From: Thunnus maccoyii
Lineage: Eukaryota > Chordata > Actinopteri > Scombriformes > Scombridae
Reading direction: 5' to 3'
DNA length: 64,000 nt
Assembly (NCBI RefSeq): GCF_910596095.1
Contig: NC_056540.1
Coordinates: 14,625,001 to 14,689,000, forward strand
The translations under genes were made by a program, and so were the position numbers. This document shows, piece after piece, positions 1 through 12,526 of this stretch (position 1 is the stretch's first letter; every line of letters begins with the position of its first letter). The notes below the pieces were generated by a model. It ran no database searches. It worked only from the letters and a program-made list of their open reading frames with translations, and was not told where the DNA came from.

Positions 1-1356
1 GCCCAAACAACAGTCTAAACAGGTTTTGAGAATGTTGTGCAAATACAATGGAGTTAAAAGAATTAAGTATGCTCAGAAGTTTCAGTATGCATATTATATG
101 TGCTCATATTTGCGTGTGTTGTTGTGGACACCGTTGTCACATGATGCAGTGTGTGAAGGAAAAAGAAGAGCTACTCACAGCTGCAAAAAAAACTGAAAAT
201 TAGTATCCATACATTATGTTTTAATATGGTCAAATTGGGATATAGTTCTGGACAGAGGGATGGTGGGCAAGGAAGAGAGAAAGAAATACAACTAAACAAG
301 AGAGACGTTGCAGCACTGTAGCCTCTTGACTGTCATGTAACGAGGCTGTAATGGCTGTGAAAGCATCATTTACAGATGACGCTGTGAATGACGTGGCCTT
401 GCATCCATACAACATGTAATAATACCGTATGAATCACTGTCACTGCGGAGCTTTATGGACATGATGTGAGCTGACATTAAAACGTGAGTTCCCTCACGCT
501 GTTGTGCAATTTTTACTCGACAATGTTCTCATTCTAAAAATAGATTAAAGATGTCTCGCTTTCTTTGTCATCTCTCTTAATTCTCATGCTCAAAGTGCAA
601 ACGGGCGCCACATCCGGAAGATTCTACAATGATCCTCCTTTATACGGAGAAGCAAATGAACGCCCTCCCTCTAATGCAAATAGAAATAATATTTCAATTG
701 TTCTGCCTGACACATTTCCTGATGGGAACCAAATCTCCAAAATCTTCAAAAATCCTGCTCATGAAGACGGAGTGGAATTGGGGAGGAGCGAGCAGGCGGT
801 CATGTGTGCAAACGAGCCAGGCAGAGAGATAGAGATGGAGAGAGAAGAGAAGGAAAGCATTATATTCAATAATTTGATCTTATATGGATACTCTGTAAGC
901 TTGAATGAGCCTATTTCCTGTCATTGTGTGGGAGAATTTAAAGAGTATCTGATGAATGTGGGCCTCTGCAACAGCAGGTGCGTTAAAAGAACGCAGTCTC
1001 TGCTTATTACATCTCCGCTTTATGGTCTCCCCTCTCACCCATAATCACATCTTGTAGAGGATAAGACTCTTTGTATTAATACCTGGATGTACTCATGGAA
1101 GGATTGATAATGGTTTGGGAATTATGTGTGACAGATGGAATATTGGTCTTCTTGTTGTGCACCATAAAACCTTCCCATATTCCTCTACGGAAATTTGAAT
1201 GACTATCCAGAGAAGGACGCCAACGATTGCGCTGTGAATCTTTTATTATTGTCATTTGCAGCACAAGTCTCCTCTGAGCCCGAATTAAAGAGCAAGCAAT
1301 CTTTCTATAGATAGCAAATGTCTGTGCCTGCAGGGCTGGAAGTGGTAGGTGTGCAG

Positions 1357-1359
<3 letters not shown>

Positions 1360-1425
<66 letters not shown>
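1360..1425. repeat. (CA)n microsatellite
   Basis: An uninterrupted CA dinucleotide run of about 65 bases. It creates spurious Cys-Val open frames on the minus strand that should not be read as genes. Confidence 0.97.
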
Positions 1426-1428
<3 letters not shown>

Positions 1429-2296
1429 GAACATGCACACACAGCAGAGAAGTAGACAGTTGAGTATGTGATCATCAGCCCTCCCACTGAAGGAGACAGT
1501 GGTGTGAAATAGAGACATATGCCTCTGGCTCTTCTTAGTGTTACTTTCACCCAGCTTCATCTCTGCTTTCTATGTCTGTTCTTTAGTTTACCACTCTTTA
1601 TCTCTGCACACCAACTACAGCAGCAATGGAGCAGACAGACATATAATAAGAAAACAGGAAGCTGAGATAACAAACAGCAATCAGCTTTGCAGATAAAAAG
1701 ACACGTCACATTTTTATCATGTTTCTTATCTTTCCAGCATTTACCAGAGAGCAAATATTTATTAATTACATTGTCTGGCAATGAGCAAAGTCATTTGGGT
1801 ACACTTCCTTGAAAGCTTCCTGTTAACAGTTGTATCATTAACATTCAGGTCAGGTTGACAAAATGACCAAATGGGGAACTGCCACTCTGCTGCAAATAAA
1901 GTAATAAAGTGAGCTGTGATATCTTTACAATCTGTATGACAGAAATGATTAATCTGTTCTGCAGTTATTAACATATAAATTCATGCCATCGTACAGACGG
2001 TGTGAAGTACAGTATGAGGTTAAAATCTTAAATGTTATAAAAAAGGTTTTTGTTCAGATTGAGATGTGGCTATGACACATGAGGCAGCACGTAGAGAGAG
2101 GCAAGACAGAGGAATCAGTTTACAAGCTGACATGTGTTCATCACTTGTAGTTTGGCTGCATCAGTCCCTGTGTCTCTGTGTATGTATTGTATGTGTGTGT
2201 GTTTGTGTGTGTGTGTGTGTCTTCATTTGTACTCACATATCCACCATTAAAAAACTTACAAAAACAGTGTTGTCTCTTCCATTCTCTTCCCCATAA

Positions 2297-2591
2297 AGCT
2301 GCAATGTTTAATTGAATAATCGATCAGTTGATTGGCAGATAATTAATCAGCAACTATTTTGATAATTGAATAATTGTTTTAGTAATTTTTAAAGAAAAAA
2401 AAAAGCAAAATATTTTCTGGTTGCAGCTTCTCAAATGTGAGGATTTGAAGTGTTTCTGTGTCATACACGATAAATTGGATTTTGGACTGCTGATTGGATT
2501 TGGAAACAATTATAACTGGCATTTTTCACAATATTCTGACATTTTGTAGACAAAATGATTAATGGAGAAAATAATTGTTAGTTGCAGCCCT
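2297..2591. repeat. Teleost dispersed repeat, probable non-autonomous DNA transposon, copy 1
   Basis: The ends are inverted relatives of each other (AGCTGCAATG at the left, TTAGTTGCAGCCCT at the right). The interior is rich in GATTAAT/ATTAATC steps. This matches the layout of a repeat abundant in percomorph fish, which I believe is a hAT-type MITE. Related copies occur here at 25,318-25,625 and 59,021-59,398. The family assignment is from memory. Confidence 0.65.
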
Positions 2592-5385
2592 ACTTTCCTA
2601 TTCCATTCTTTTCATCTTTACCCCTTAAGTTTTAACCTTGTCCTCTTTGTCAATGTTGTTTTACCTTTCCAAATCTTGATGTTAAATATCAGTTTCATAT
2701 TACATGGGTATTGTTTACATAGTTTTTTCTATGAGTAATAACTTCAAGTTAATTGCTGAGATGTGGAAATAAAGCACCTGAAAAACTGCTGAAAAGAAGG
2801 TTTTATTGTGACTGATGACGGTAGAGATTGACATGAAACATGGAGGGAGAGAGAAGGGTCGATGACATGCAACAAAGGACCCAAGCCTGAACTGAGCCGG
2901 GACATTGCGATTACATGGTTATTTAGATAACATTGCAAACATAAAATCTTTATTGTCCATCGCCAGGAGATGGGAATGTGTCTTTGACATGGCTCACACG
3001 GTAAACACAGAACAAAAACATACATGTAGCAAAAATATAGCTGTGAAAAGTTTGTACATGAAATACCAAAGTGCAAATGACACAGGGACGCCCCATTGAG
3101 GGATTATTACAGTCATTTCAAGAATGCTCACTTAGATAATGTGACTAAATTGCTGGCTTGGCCCAGATCACAGCAGTTACTTTGTTATCATAATGGATCG
3201 AAATGATGGCCAAAACTACAAAAATAAGACCCCCAAGTTATAACAACTCATAATTTTCCCATGAGAGACATTTGGGTCTATATGTTGATGGGTGAGGTAG
3301 AGCAGCAGTGGCTCTGTGTGTCTGTTAAAGTAATGAGAGCGAGGCACAGCTCCTGTCCGTTTACAGTGTAAACAGCACAGAAACGGCCTTCCTCCACTGT
3401 TCTCAGGGGGGGGATGGGAGCCTGGCAGCTTCAGCAATAGAAACCCAATCTACAGTACGCACACATGCCACACACCATCACTACAAATACAGTCATCACC
3501 CGTGGAGTCATTATGATCGGCTTCCCACTTTCTGTTTAAAACCCTCTGTGCTATGTAAAAGCACAGCGTTGCGTGCGACAGAGTCGCATGAATGTTCATC
3601 CATTAAACAGCGCAGCCTATCTGTGTTGTTTCATAAAACCACACCAACCGTGAGCTCATAAATACACATATCCCTGTTTATCTGCAGCGTAACAGCCCTC
3701 AGTTCTGCTATCTCAGTGTGTATCAGTTGTATAAATAAATATGAGCTGTGGCTTTCTCGGGGCTTATAAATAGAAAGGGTCCTGGGGTAAAGCCTGTGTC
3801 TCACTCATGCTGCATTAAGGCTTTGCTAACCTGGGCAGTGCTACACATGCAGTGCTGCCTCAGCACAATCGCACGCACACATACACACACTTGGGGAGAA
3901 GCCAAGAATAATAAGATTACTATGCATTCATTTACATGAAGGGATATTTGCCGCCCGTCATGTGTCCTGAGTGTGTATGTGCAGGGTGCACCGAGGAAGG
4001 TGACAGCTCATATATGTAATCCACACTGCTGACCTCTGACCCTCACATTGGCTGTTCCCATCATCCCATTGTTTGCTCCCCCAGACCCAATCAGCCATCC
4101 CAGGACCGTCTCCCACGGCGACCCAGGGCTGGCCAATGAGCCACGCTCTCCAGGCGCTCTGTGCAAACTGGACGTGTTTCAAATGTGTGTGCTCAGCCAC
4201 ACACACATTCTGTGGGCCTGGGAGCCAACACTGTGAGCCCAGATCGTCCTGTTTAAACTGAGAAACTGTCAGGACTCTGTTTGCCTATTAGCTGCCAGCT
4301 AGACGGTCGGACATGTCCTTACTCCTCACAAGGGCGTGGAGAAGAAAAGCTGATAATCATTGCAATTCCTGAGGTGCAATTACGTCAATTCACAGATTTT
4401 TTTTTTTCAGTTTTTATTTTTCCTTTTTGTATAATTAACACTTTAAAACACTTTCTTTCCCATTTTGCACTCCTGCCTTCCTTTAGCATTTGTTTCCTCC
4501 CCTTATCAAGTGTGAAAGATCAGCATTGGGCCCTTTTAAAAACTCATTTTAGTGCTCTAACCTTGTTGACGGCTGTTGAGGGCTCCGCAGTGTGCAGAAG
4601 AGAGCATTGATATGCCGTCTTCCTCCCTCCCTCACATCCACCCATCCTTCCCCAACCCCCCTCCTCCCTTGCTATCTCACCTCCTCACTCTCTGTATCTG
4701 TCTTTCTGTCTGTTCTACCAGCCTTCAGCTCCACCTCCCACTGACAGACAATCACATATGCAGACACTTCAAACATGCTACTTTTCAAAGAGATCTTTGG
4801 AGGAGAGCTCAGAAGAAACCCTGAATAAGTCCTCAAATCGGCAGCGTTTTCCCCTTTACCCTCCATCTTCTCGTCTGTGTGCTTGTTCTGTTTCTTTTGA
4901 CTCCTGTGGATAAATATTTTCATCCTGCTTAGTTTTTTTCTTTTCACTCTCCTCAGTTCTTCCAAATCTAACTTTATTCTGTTTACTTTGTTTCTGTCTC
5001 TTTCCTTTTCTCTGTTTATTTCCATTATTTTACCCCTCACTCCTCTCTACCCATCCAAAATATCTGTAATAATTTTATTTTATTCCCATCCTTTTCTCAC
5101 AGATTTCCTCCTCTTCTACTCACCCAGGAATGTGACAGCAGGACACACTAATAACTGCTCGGCTCAAAAGGGGATTTCCAGTAAAATTCTCTTTCCCTCC
5201 ATTTCATTTTCAGTTTGAGTAAAATGAACATCTGTCTCACCTTACTCTGGGACGACAGCTGTGTGATAAAGAGTGTCCGTTGCATGTATACATATAACAC
5301 ATGCAGTTAGTCAGACAGGCAGGTTGGTTGTTAAAGGTGTTGCTCTGGAGCGCTCTCTCCCGTGCTGTGTACTCTAAAAGAAGTT

Positions 5386-5399
5386 GTTCCCATGGTAAC
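5386..5399. promoter_or_regulatory. Near-consensus RFX X-box
   Basis: GTTCCCATGGTAAC differs at one base from the RFX site GTTGCCATGGTAAC. No start site or exon was recognised next to it, so it could be a distal element or chance. Confidence 0.3.
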
Positions 5400-8300
5400 A
5401 CTGCCAGGTCTGTTAATTGACTGTCAAAATGTGTGATGAAAAAAATCCTGCAAACAAATGTATACCATCGTATTACTGGGTAGATAATCACATCACACAG
5501 CTGCCTCAAGAGATAACTGTAAGAGCTATCTAATCAAAATGTTAATGATATGAGCTATAATGAAACTGTAGAGCCTGTGGACACTCACACGCAGGCGTGA
5601 ATGTGTCAAGAAGTTAAAATGTGCCAAGAGTTTTAATTGAGGATGCGTGTAGTGGAGGGATGGTTTTAAAAAAGCAATATAATCCAATTTAGCATGGCAG
5701 CAACATAACCTACCCACACAGGGATACCGATGACGCACATCTCCAGTGTATAAATTCATGTAGGATTGTTTAAGAGAGAGAGGAATATAGGCAGAGTGAG
5801 ACAGAGAGAGCGTGTGTGTGTTTGCGTGGATGTGAGTGTGTGTTGCCAGAAGACACCTTGTTCATGTTCTCTGTGGTGAGTGAAACCTTGAAACAGACAT
5901 GTCTTTAAAATGGATGAGAGTGATGCACAGATGCTTCATGACATGAAGAGTTATGATTCTGCTCAACAGGGTCAAGGTCGACTTTGACTCTGGATTTGAT
6001 AAACAAAGTTGAGGTGTCAACCTTGAACAATAGAGACTGAGTCACTGCACCTGTATGTATCCCACTCCTTAAAATGGAGCCAATGATTCACACCTGTCAG
6101 ATGTGCCTAGATAAGTTTAAAAATCACCTCCAGACATGTTTTAGGACATATAATAATACTCTGCTTGGAACATTAAATTGTGTCTGACATTTTTTTTTCC
6201 ACAAAAATGTTATCTGGTTAAAAATCCTTAAAACTTGAGGAAGTTTCAACATTACATTTCGGTAAGTTGTTTACCAGCCCTAGAATGGCTTCAAGCTAGT
6301 TGTGATGTCACAAATCATGTTCATAGGTAACCGCCTTAAACTCAGATTTTCACACTGCAGCAGATGAATGTGAAAACAGCCTTCAAGTATCAAACTCTGC
6401 ACATACGTCATTCTGCACAGTGAAGCTCAAACATCCAAGTCAAGGAACAAGAAGAAAAGCACAGTTTTGAGTGGAAGAAGACTTTGTGTATCCTTTAAGG
6501 AAACCCCCCCCCCCCCGCTCTATATATATCATTTCATTGTGATTTAATGGACTCAGTTAAATGTATTGAAACTCAATACTTGAGCCAACATTGATCTGAA
6601 GTCTTTAAAATTATCAGGGGAAAAAAAGGAAATTTGAAGACGTTCATGAAAACTAGGCAAACTCAATCTACTAATGATCATCTGATATGATCGAGAGAAC
6701 CAGAAAAGCTGCTAAATGGACCTTTTGTAATTGTTTTATCAACTAAATATATTGAATTTAGTTGCTAAAGCTCAAAGGATTGGAGCTATTCTTTAAATAT
6801 GAATAAAATGAGAAAAAAAGGCCTTGGCCTAGAGTCATATACAACACTTTTCACATCATCAAAGGCAGACTCTTAGCTACTGAGGTGACTGCAGAATAGC
6901 AAACTGTGGTTGTTTTGATAAAACACAAGTAAACAGCAAGGAAATGGTATATAATCTGCTCAGGTAGCACTGCAGCTTTAAAGCGCACATGCAGAGAGAG
7001 AGAGGTTGGGGATCAGAGGACAGAGAGGCAGGAATGTTAATCTTTCAAAAACACACCTGCATGCAGGAATACACCAATGCATTACAGACCAACTCTACCT
7101 GTTTTTCTCCCTTATCTCTCCTCTCTCACTTACAGTCCAAGTTGCTGCATATCTGCTTGTCTCCTTGTCAACATCCACAGCCACACTTCCCCTGATTTTA
7201 CTTAGTTTTATACTAAGTGATGAATTTGTATCCTGGAGTATATGTGCATTATGCCTCTCTATAACCACTCAGCAGTTCAAAGAGATGCCGGCTGTGCGTT
7301 GCCCTTGGAAGCTTCGCCTGTTAAGCAGACCCCTGTCTCTTGTTAACAAGAGCCCTCCTCAATTACTCCATCGAGACACAAGCTAAAATAGCCACAGAGC
7401 CCTTCCCCTCTCCACCCTCCCTCCCTCCCTCCCTCCTTCATCCATGCACCTTTATTATTTAGAACAACAGGGATCTTTGCTGCCATGGATTCCGTCGTCA
7501 TGGCTACAAACAACTACGCAGATGTACAGGAAGTGGAGAAAGACCAAGGAGGAGGGAGGGATGGAGGGAGGGATGGAGGGAGGGAGGGCCGGAGTGATGA
7601 GGGGTCTTGGAGGAAGCTTAACCTCTACGTGGCAGAGATCCAGCTGTGATCCAGTTACGGGGTTAAGGGATGACGGGGTAAAGACGGCATCATTTTTTTT
7701 CAATGACAGATGAAGGTCAGGGCAAAGTCTCAGAGGGACATGAGAATGATTAAAGCAAATGTCTGGTATCCCAGCTGGTTGTTTTCATTCGGTTGTCCCT
7801 GCCGTCTCAAGTATGAACATTTCAGAGCATTTTCTAGCCTCACCTTGGAAACAGAAACATCCGAAAAGTATCCCACAATCATCTTCCTGTATCAGTTTAT
7901 GACGCCACATGAAGGACTTTAGGAAACTCTGCCCACATTTAAACCCTGCATGGTACGTCTACAAACAGATAAAACATTGAAATTCCCTCTGTGTAGCCTT
8001 GAAGGGCGCAGAGTGATTTACATAGGGCAGATAAGAGCGGAGCTTTATCAGTGTTGATGGACAACTGACTGGAATGAAGTTTGCGGTGCATCCTTGATAT
8101 GTGAAGCGTTGCAGTGACACTCCGAAGCTCTCGTGGAATGCGTTGTTATCAGTGGTGTAAAAACAGTGCCCTCATAGGCAGCACACATGGTTAAAAAACC
8201 CCACCAAAAAACAGTTTGAGAGACGTCACTTCCTGACACTCTGCTCAGCTGTTTTACTGGAGGTAATTTAAGGACAAAGTGCAGAAATGCGTATTGATGT

Positions 8301-9214
8301 TTACTCTGATCAACACAAAGGGCCTTTGATAGTGGTTCCTCCATGGCACCAAGATAATGAGGAAGCTCTTCACCCGGTTGATAGATACAGTAGATAATAG
8401 TGGATCAATAGTTCTTACCTGGTCTCTATGACGCTTCAAAAACCAACTAAATGTCTTAAATGAGCTCAAGGTACACCGCCCATTTAAAGTAGAATCTCTT
8501 CATAAATGTGTCTGTAGCTCCACCTTGTGGTTTCAATCCTCAGAGCTGAGTATGGCAGCTGTGTCAGTGAGAGTGTGTGTGAGTGTGGCTATTTAGCCAA
8601 TTACTTGTTTTAACCCTTTCTCCCTCTCTGCTTTTTTTCTCATGACGAACTCCTCCTGCCATTGTGTCTTTCACCTGTACCCCTGAAAAAAGAAAACTTT
8701 CCTGACCAGAATTCCCTCCTGCCCCATAAAGCTGCCACCTCTCTTGATTTGATTAAACCAAGGGATGGTGTGATTTGTCACCTGGCTCTCATTGATGGCA
8801 GCAGTGGTTCGGTGCAGAGCAGCTCTCGCAAATTAGATAAATGCTCTGTAGTACATTCCGCTGGGTGAACTCAATGACTCAGCCGAAAGTAGTAAGCCCA
8901 GGCAAGTAGCATGCAATCTGGAAAATGTGTCTTCTCTTTAACAGGCTTGATTCAAATTTTGTATCATATCAAATCTTTGCATCTTTGTGGTTATACATGT
9001 GTGTCTTTGGCAGATTTCGTTGCACAAACATTGTGGATACAGTAGATTATGGGGCTTATTGTGTGTGTTTCACACTTTGTACCCATGGCCACCGTCTATT
9101 TCTGTGGTTGCAGTTATGTGTGACTGTCTTTAGGAATGAGCCAGACTATATTACACCCTGGTCCCTCCCTCAGAAGCTGTGCTAAAGTAACAGCTGATGT
9201 CAGTCTTGCTTAAA

Positions 9215-9215
<1 letters not shown>

Positions 9216-9294
<79 letters not shown>
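9216..9294. repeat. (CA)n microsatellite upstream of the FilGAP-type gene
   Basis: About 79 bases of pure CA, ending some 250 bases before the start codon at 9,544. Such tracts can form Z-DNA. Any effect on this gene is speculation. Confidence 0.95.
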
Positions 9295-9296
<2 letters not shown>

Positions 9297-9543
9297 CCCT
9301 GTCTGCTACGCCCACACTACAACCTGACTACCATTAGACAGCAGCGTCAGGGGCACAGCAGAGAGCCAGCCAAAGGGGAGGCGGGCTCTTACATCTTCTT
9401 CTCCCCACCACACATTACCTCTTTCTTGGCACAACCACCAGGGAGGCTCCATAGCACGCTCACAAATCCACAATCTAAGGCTCCCAGAGGAGGGGAGGTC
9501 ACTTATCTAAAGCTGTCTGCACCCACATGTGCCTGTTTGGATC

Positions 9544-11757
9544 ATGGAGCTGCATTGTCTTCCTGTTGATACCCCCACCACAGCCAGCTCCTGCTCCACG
9601 GATCCCCTGTACGACAACTGCCCACCTTTTGCCCAGCGAGGGAGGGCCAGGGAAAAGGAAATGGAGAGTAGAGTTCTGTGCCCTGCTGTAACAAGACTCC
9701 CAGGCCCCTGCAGCCCTCTGCCTGGTTTGGCCCCAGTTGTGGCTGAGGTTCCCACAGTAGTTGGTGGGGGAAGAGGGCCTGGCGCCTGGCCAGATCACAG
9801 CTACTGCAGCTGGAGAGGAGGCCTGGGAAGACAGGACTGGGGAGCAGAGCTGGGTCCAGGCATGAACAGAACACAAGGAGGAGAGAGAGGGGGAGAGCAG
9901 GGAAGTAGCTGGGGAGCAGAATTCAGAGCAGAAGACAGAGCTCATCCGAACCAGAACCCCAGCCCATCGCAGAGCGAGGAGCACCGGAGTGCTCTGTCTC
10001 TCTATGATAACCTCCCTGACGCTGTCACCCCTGACAGCCTCCAGGACACCTTTGACATGGAGACAAGCTTCCAGGAGCACTTGCAGGAACAGATGTACCA
10101 AGCATGGGCCCCTGAGCAGCTCCAGGGACTGATGGAAGGTGAGGGAGGGAGTGAAGAGAGGAGCCCTTGGTCCTCTTGTGAGATCATCCTCGCTGAAAGT
10201 GACTCCATCAACCAGGACCAGAATCCAGACCAAGAAAAGGAGCATGAACAGGAGCCCGAGCTGGACTCAGGATCCTGTGGATTTCAGCAGGGGGGTCCAC
10301 TGCTGCATTTCCAGCTGTCCCCAACGATGTCACCTCCTCAGCCACAACTTGCAACAAGTTCCACTCAGCAATGCCAAACTGGGTGCCAAGCTCCTTGGCC
10401 CCAAGCTCAAGCCCAGCAACAAGAGCACTCACCTTGGTCTCCTAGGGTGCCCCCTCCCGTACCCCAGGCTGACCCCTCTGCCAGCGCGCTTCGCAGCCTC
10501 CTCACCAGCCTCCAACAGCAGATAGTCAGGCAGCGGGAGGAGTATGAGGCACGAATAATAAGGTAATGTTCATTTTGTTTTGTTTTTCATTTCAATTTCA
10601 AACTACACAGCTCACATAATCACTTTACAGAGATTAGGCACACAGTGTTAAAGACAAAAGGGAATGTCCTAAATTTCATGGGCTTACGCTCTTGGCTTCA
10701 ATATTACATTTTCACTTCACTGACTTAAGTATGAGCTTTTTCTAGCCCCTTGGTGTATTTCCAGTGAAGGGAAACACAATGTTCCCAGGCCCAGAAAGTG
10801 CGTGTGTCCAGTCAGCTGTGCTGCTCTGGTCACTCAGTTGACCCCAAGCTTCACCTTATATCCTGTTTAGTTCACATTGTATCAACAACTGCTGGGAACA
10901 TTGGCTATGTTAAGATGTAAAACAATTATTGTCTATTCTGTCGCCAATGCTGCTTTTATGTTTCCAGTTTAGAGTGTAAAGCTGTATTTTAACTACTCTG
11001 ATATGCCGTATCTATGTGTACGCTCTGCATGTGTGTGTTCTTTTGATCTCATGTTTTGTAGAGTTTCAATTGGAAAAAAAGCCTATGCAGTTGACCTATA
11101 GAAACAGCTCATGGCACTGGAGAGAGAGCTAATTTAAGGGGCCATGCTGCTGACCTAGACACAACACATACCTCATTTATTACTGATATAGCTAGAGCAA
11201 GTCTCAGTGTAATGTCAGACATTGGCAATGGTTGGAAAGGACAAGAGGAAAATTACAATGCAATTAGCTTGATATAGCAGTTCATAATAGTATAATAAAG
11301 GAAAGATTTTCCATTATTATAAAGTATAATTCATATTATTCCTTATAAGTTAAGAATCAAATTTGCCAAAACCAAATGACCTTCAAATCCACTACTGACC
11401 TTTTCTCTCACTCTAAACCATTGGTAGAATTTCACAATCTAGTTTCTGCCTTTTACATTAACCCACTAATTTTGTAAACCTTGTTTGTCTCCCCTTCTCC
11501 ACCATGTCTTCAACCTCAGCTTGGAGCAGAGAAACGAGGAGCTGCAGGTAGAGGTCGTTCGGTTGAAAACGAACCTCGTGCAGCAGCGGCACTGGTACCA
11601 GGCTATACAGGCTAAGATCGTGGAGGCTGAAAGGGCCCGGGCTGACGCAGAACTACGCAATTCAACGCTGCAGAAAGACATGGAGGGGTTCTTTGACACC
11701 TTTGGGGAACTCAACAATGAGGCCAAGAAGACAGAGTACATTGTCAAGAGCTTTTGA
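9544..11757 (+). CDS. ARHGAP22/24/25 (FilGAP)-family carboxy-terminal gene, coiled-coil end
   Basis: Coding exons are 9,544-10,562 (donor AG|GTAATG) and 11,520-11,757 (acceptor CCTCAG|C), joined in frame as ...EARII-S-LEQRNEEL..., stop TGA. From ATG 9,544 this gives 418 residues. That ATG has a good Kozak context (A at -3, G at +4). The first 310 residues are low-complexity, rich in Pro, Gln, Glu and Ser, with YDN motifs (PLYDN, SLYDN). The last 105 are a coiled coil with AERARADAELRN, TLQKDMEGFF and DTFGELN, close to the end of FilGAP (ARHGAP24), whose counterpart I recall as AERAKEDAEKRN...EQFFSTFGEL. These proteins are Rac/Cdc42 GTPase activators with PH, RhoGAP and coiled-coil parts; no PH or RhoGAP exon is visible here. 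An in-frame TAA at 9,508 closes the frame upstream unless the weak AG at 9,511-9,512 is an acceptor. The gene is tail-to-tail with mapk9. The family is clear; which paralogue is not. Confidence 0.8.
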
Positions 11758-11885
11758 GAAAGAATATGTGTGGTGTGTGAACGAGTGTGTAACGTGTGGG
11801 TATAAAGGTGCAAGACCTTGTGTAGTAGTTTGTCTCTACCTAGGCCTACCTAGGAATCAGATAAATATATAAAACAACATAAATG
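11758..11885 (+). other. Start of 3' UTR of the FilGAP-type gene
   Basis: Sequence after the TGA at 11,755-11,757. No exact AATAAA follows closely; ATAAATATATAAAA near 11,870 is the best nearby A-rich variant. An exact AATAAA on this strand first appears at about 12,865. The transcript may therefore run into the mapk9 3' UTR on the other strand. Confidence 0.4.
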
Positions 11886-11911
11886 AAAGAAAATGAATCA
11901 CTGATGTCCAC

Positions 11912-11917
11912 TTTATT
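11912..11917 (-). terminator. mapk9: Probable mapk9 polyadenylation signal
   Basis: TTTATT on the plus strand reads AATAAA on the minus strand. I saw no other exact hexamer between here and the mapk9 stop at 13,871. Cleavage would fall near 11,890-11,900, giving a 3' UTR of about 1.95 kb. Confidence 0.55.
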
Positions 11918-12489
11918 AGCTGCGTACGGGCAAAAGATGTTGGCCAAGTGATAATATTGTGATCATTGCAAACAGAACAAAAATGCAAGATGTACAGTGT
12001 TTACAATGGAGCTTTTTTAAAAACATGATAAACACACAAGATGTTCTGAGCATTGTAATGCTCAGTCCTTATCTGATATGATTTTCAGGAGTGAATTGGC
12101 CACTCCTCAGGTCATTTAAGGCATGACTCAAAGAACAAGGTCATGGTTTTTAAAAGAAAAATATAGTGTACAACATGGTGCTTTAGTCCTCAGTGACTCC
12201 ATAATGTCATATTTCTGCATGTCCATCACACTGTGCAATCAGTTCTGCAAAAAAGCAGCTCCACAGTCCATTTTATCTTTAAGTTTCCATCTGGAGCTGC
12301 AGGGTTCAGATCCTCATTTCTAACCACAACATGTCTGCTTTTCGTTTGTCGTTGGGCCGACTTCCTCCGTAGACTTTGCCTTTACAAAATGGGGTGACTG
12401 CTGTCTTTAAGGACAATTTAAAGGAGACAACGAAGGAGAGTGCTGCACAGTACATATTGATAACACATACACACATATAGGCTTACAAG

Positions 12490-12526
<37 letters not shown>

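Larger units (their letters stand above)
1..9480. other. No supported gene; intergenic or long-intron DNA
   Basis: I found no exon with recognisable protein similarity in this stretch on either strand. It holds CA/GT microsatellites (about 1,360-1,425 and 9,216-9,294), one dispersed teleost repeat (2,297-2,591), a GGAGGGAT-type purine run (about 7,549-7,590) and a polyC tract near 6,506. Open frames such as 565-1,044 (+) show no domain, no splice context and no bias I could defend. I looked for RhoGAP and PH domain exons of the FilGAP-type gene that begins at 9.5 kb and saw none, so those exons are either left of the window or absent. Confidence 0.6.

Noticed and set aside
565..1044. 159-codon plus-strand open frame
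   Set aside because: No domain, no splice or promoter context and no recognisable similarity; length is within chance for this much sequence.
1285..1560. Cys-Val-rich open frames on the minus strand
   Set aside because: They are translations of the (CA)n microsatellite at 1,360-1,425; the same applies to the frames over 21,906-21,971.
9499..10245. 248-codon minus-strand open frame
   Set aside because: It lies opposite the GC-rich FilGAP-type exon, whose frame matches a known family; this one is its shadow.
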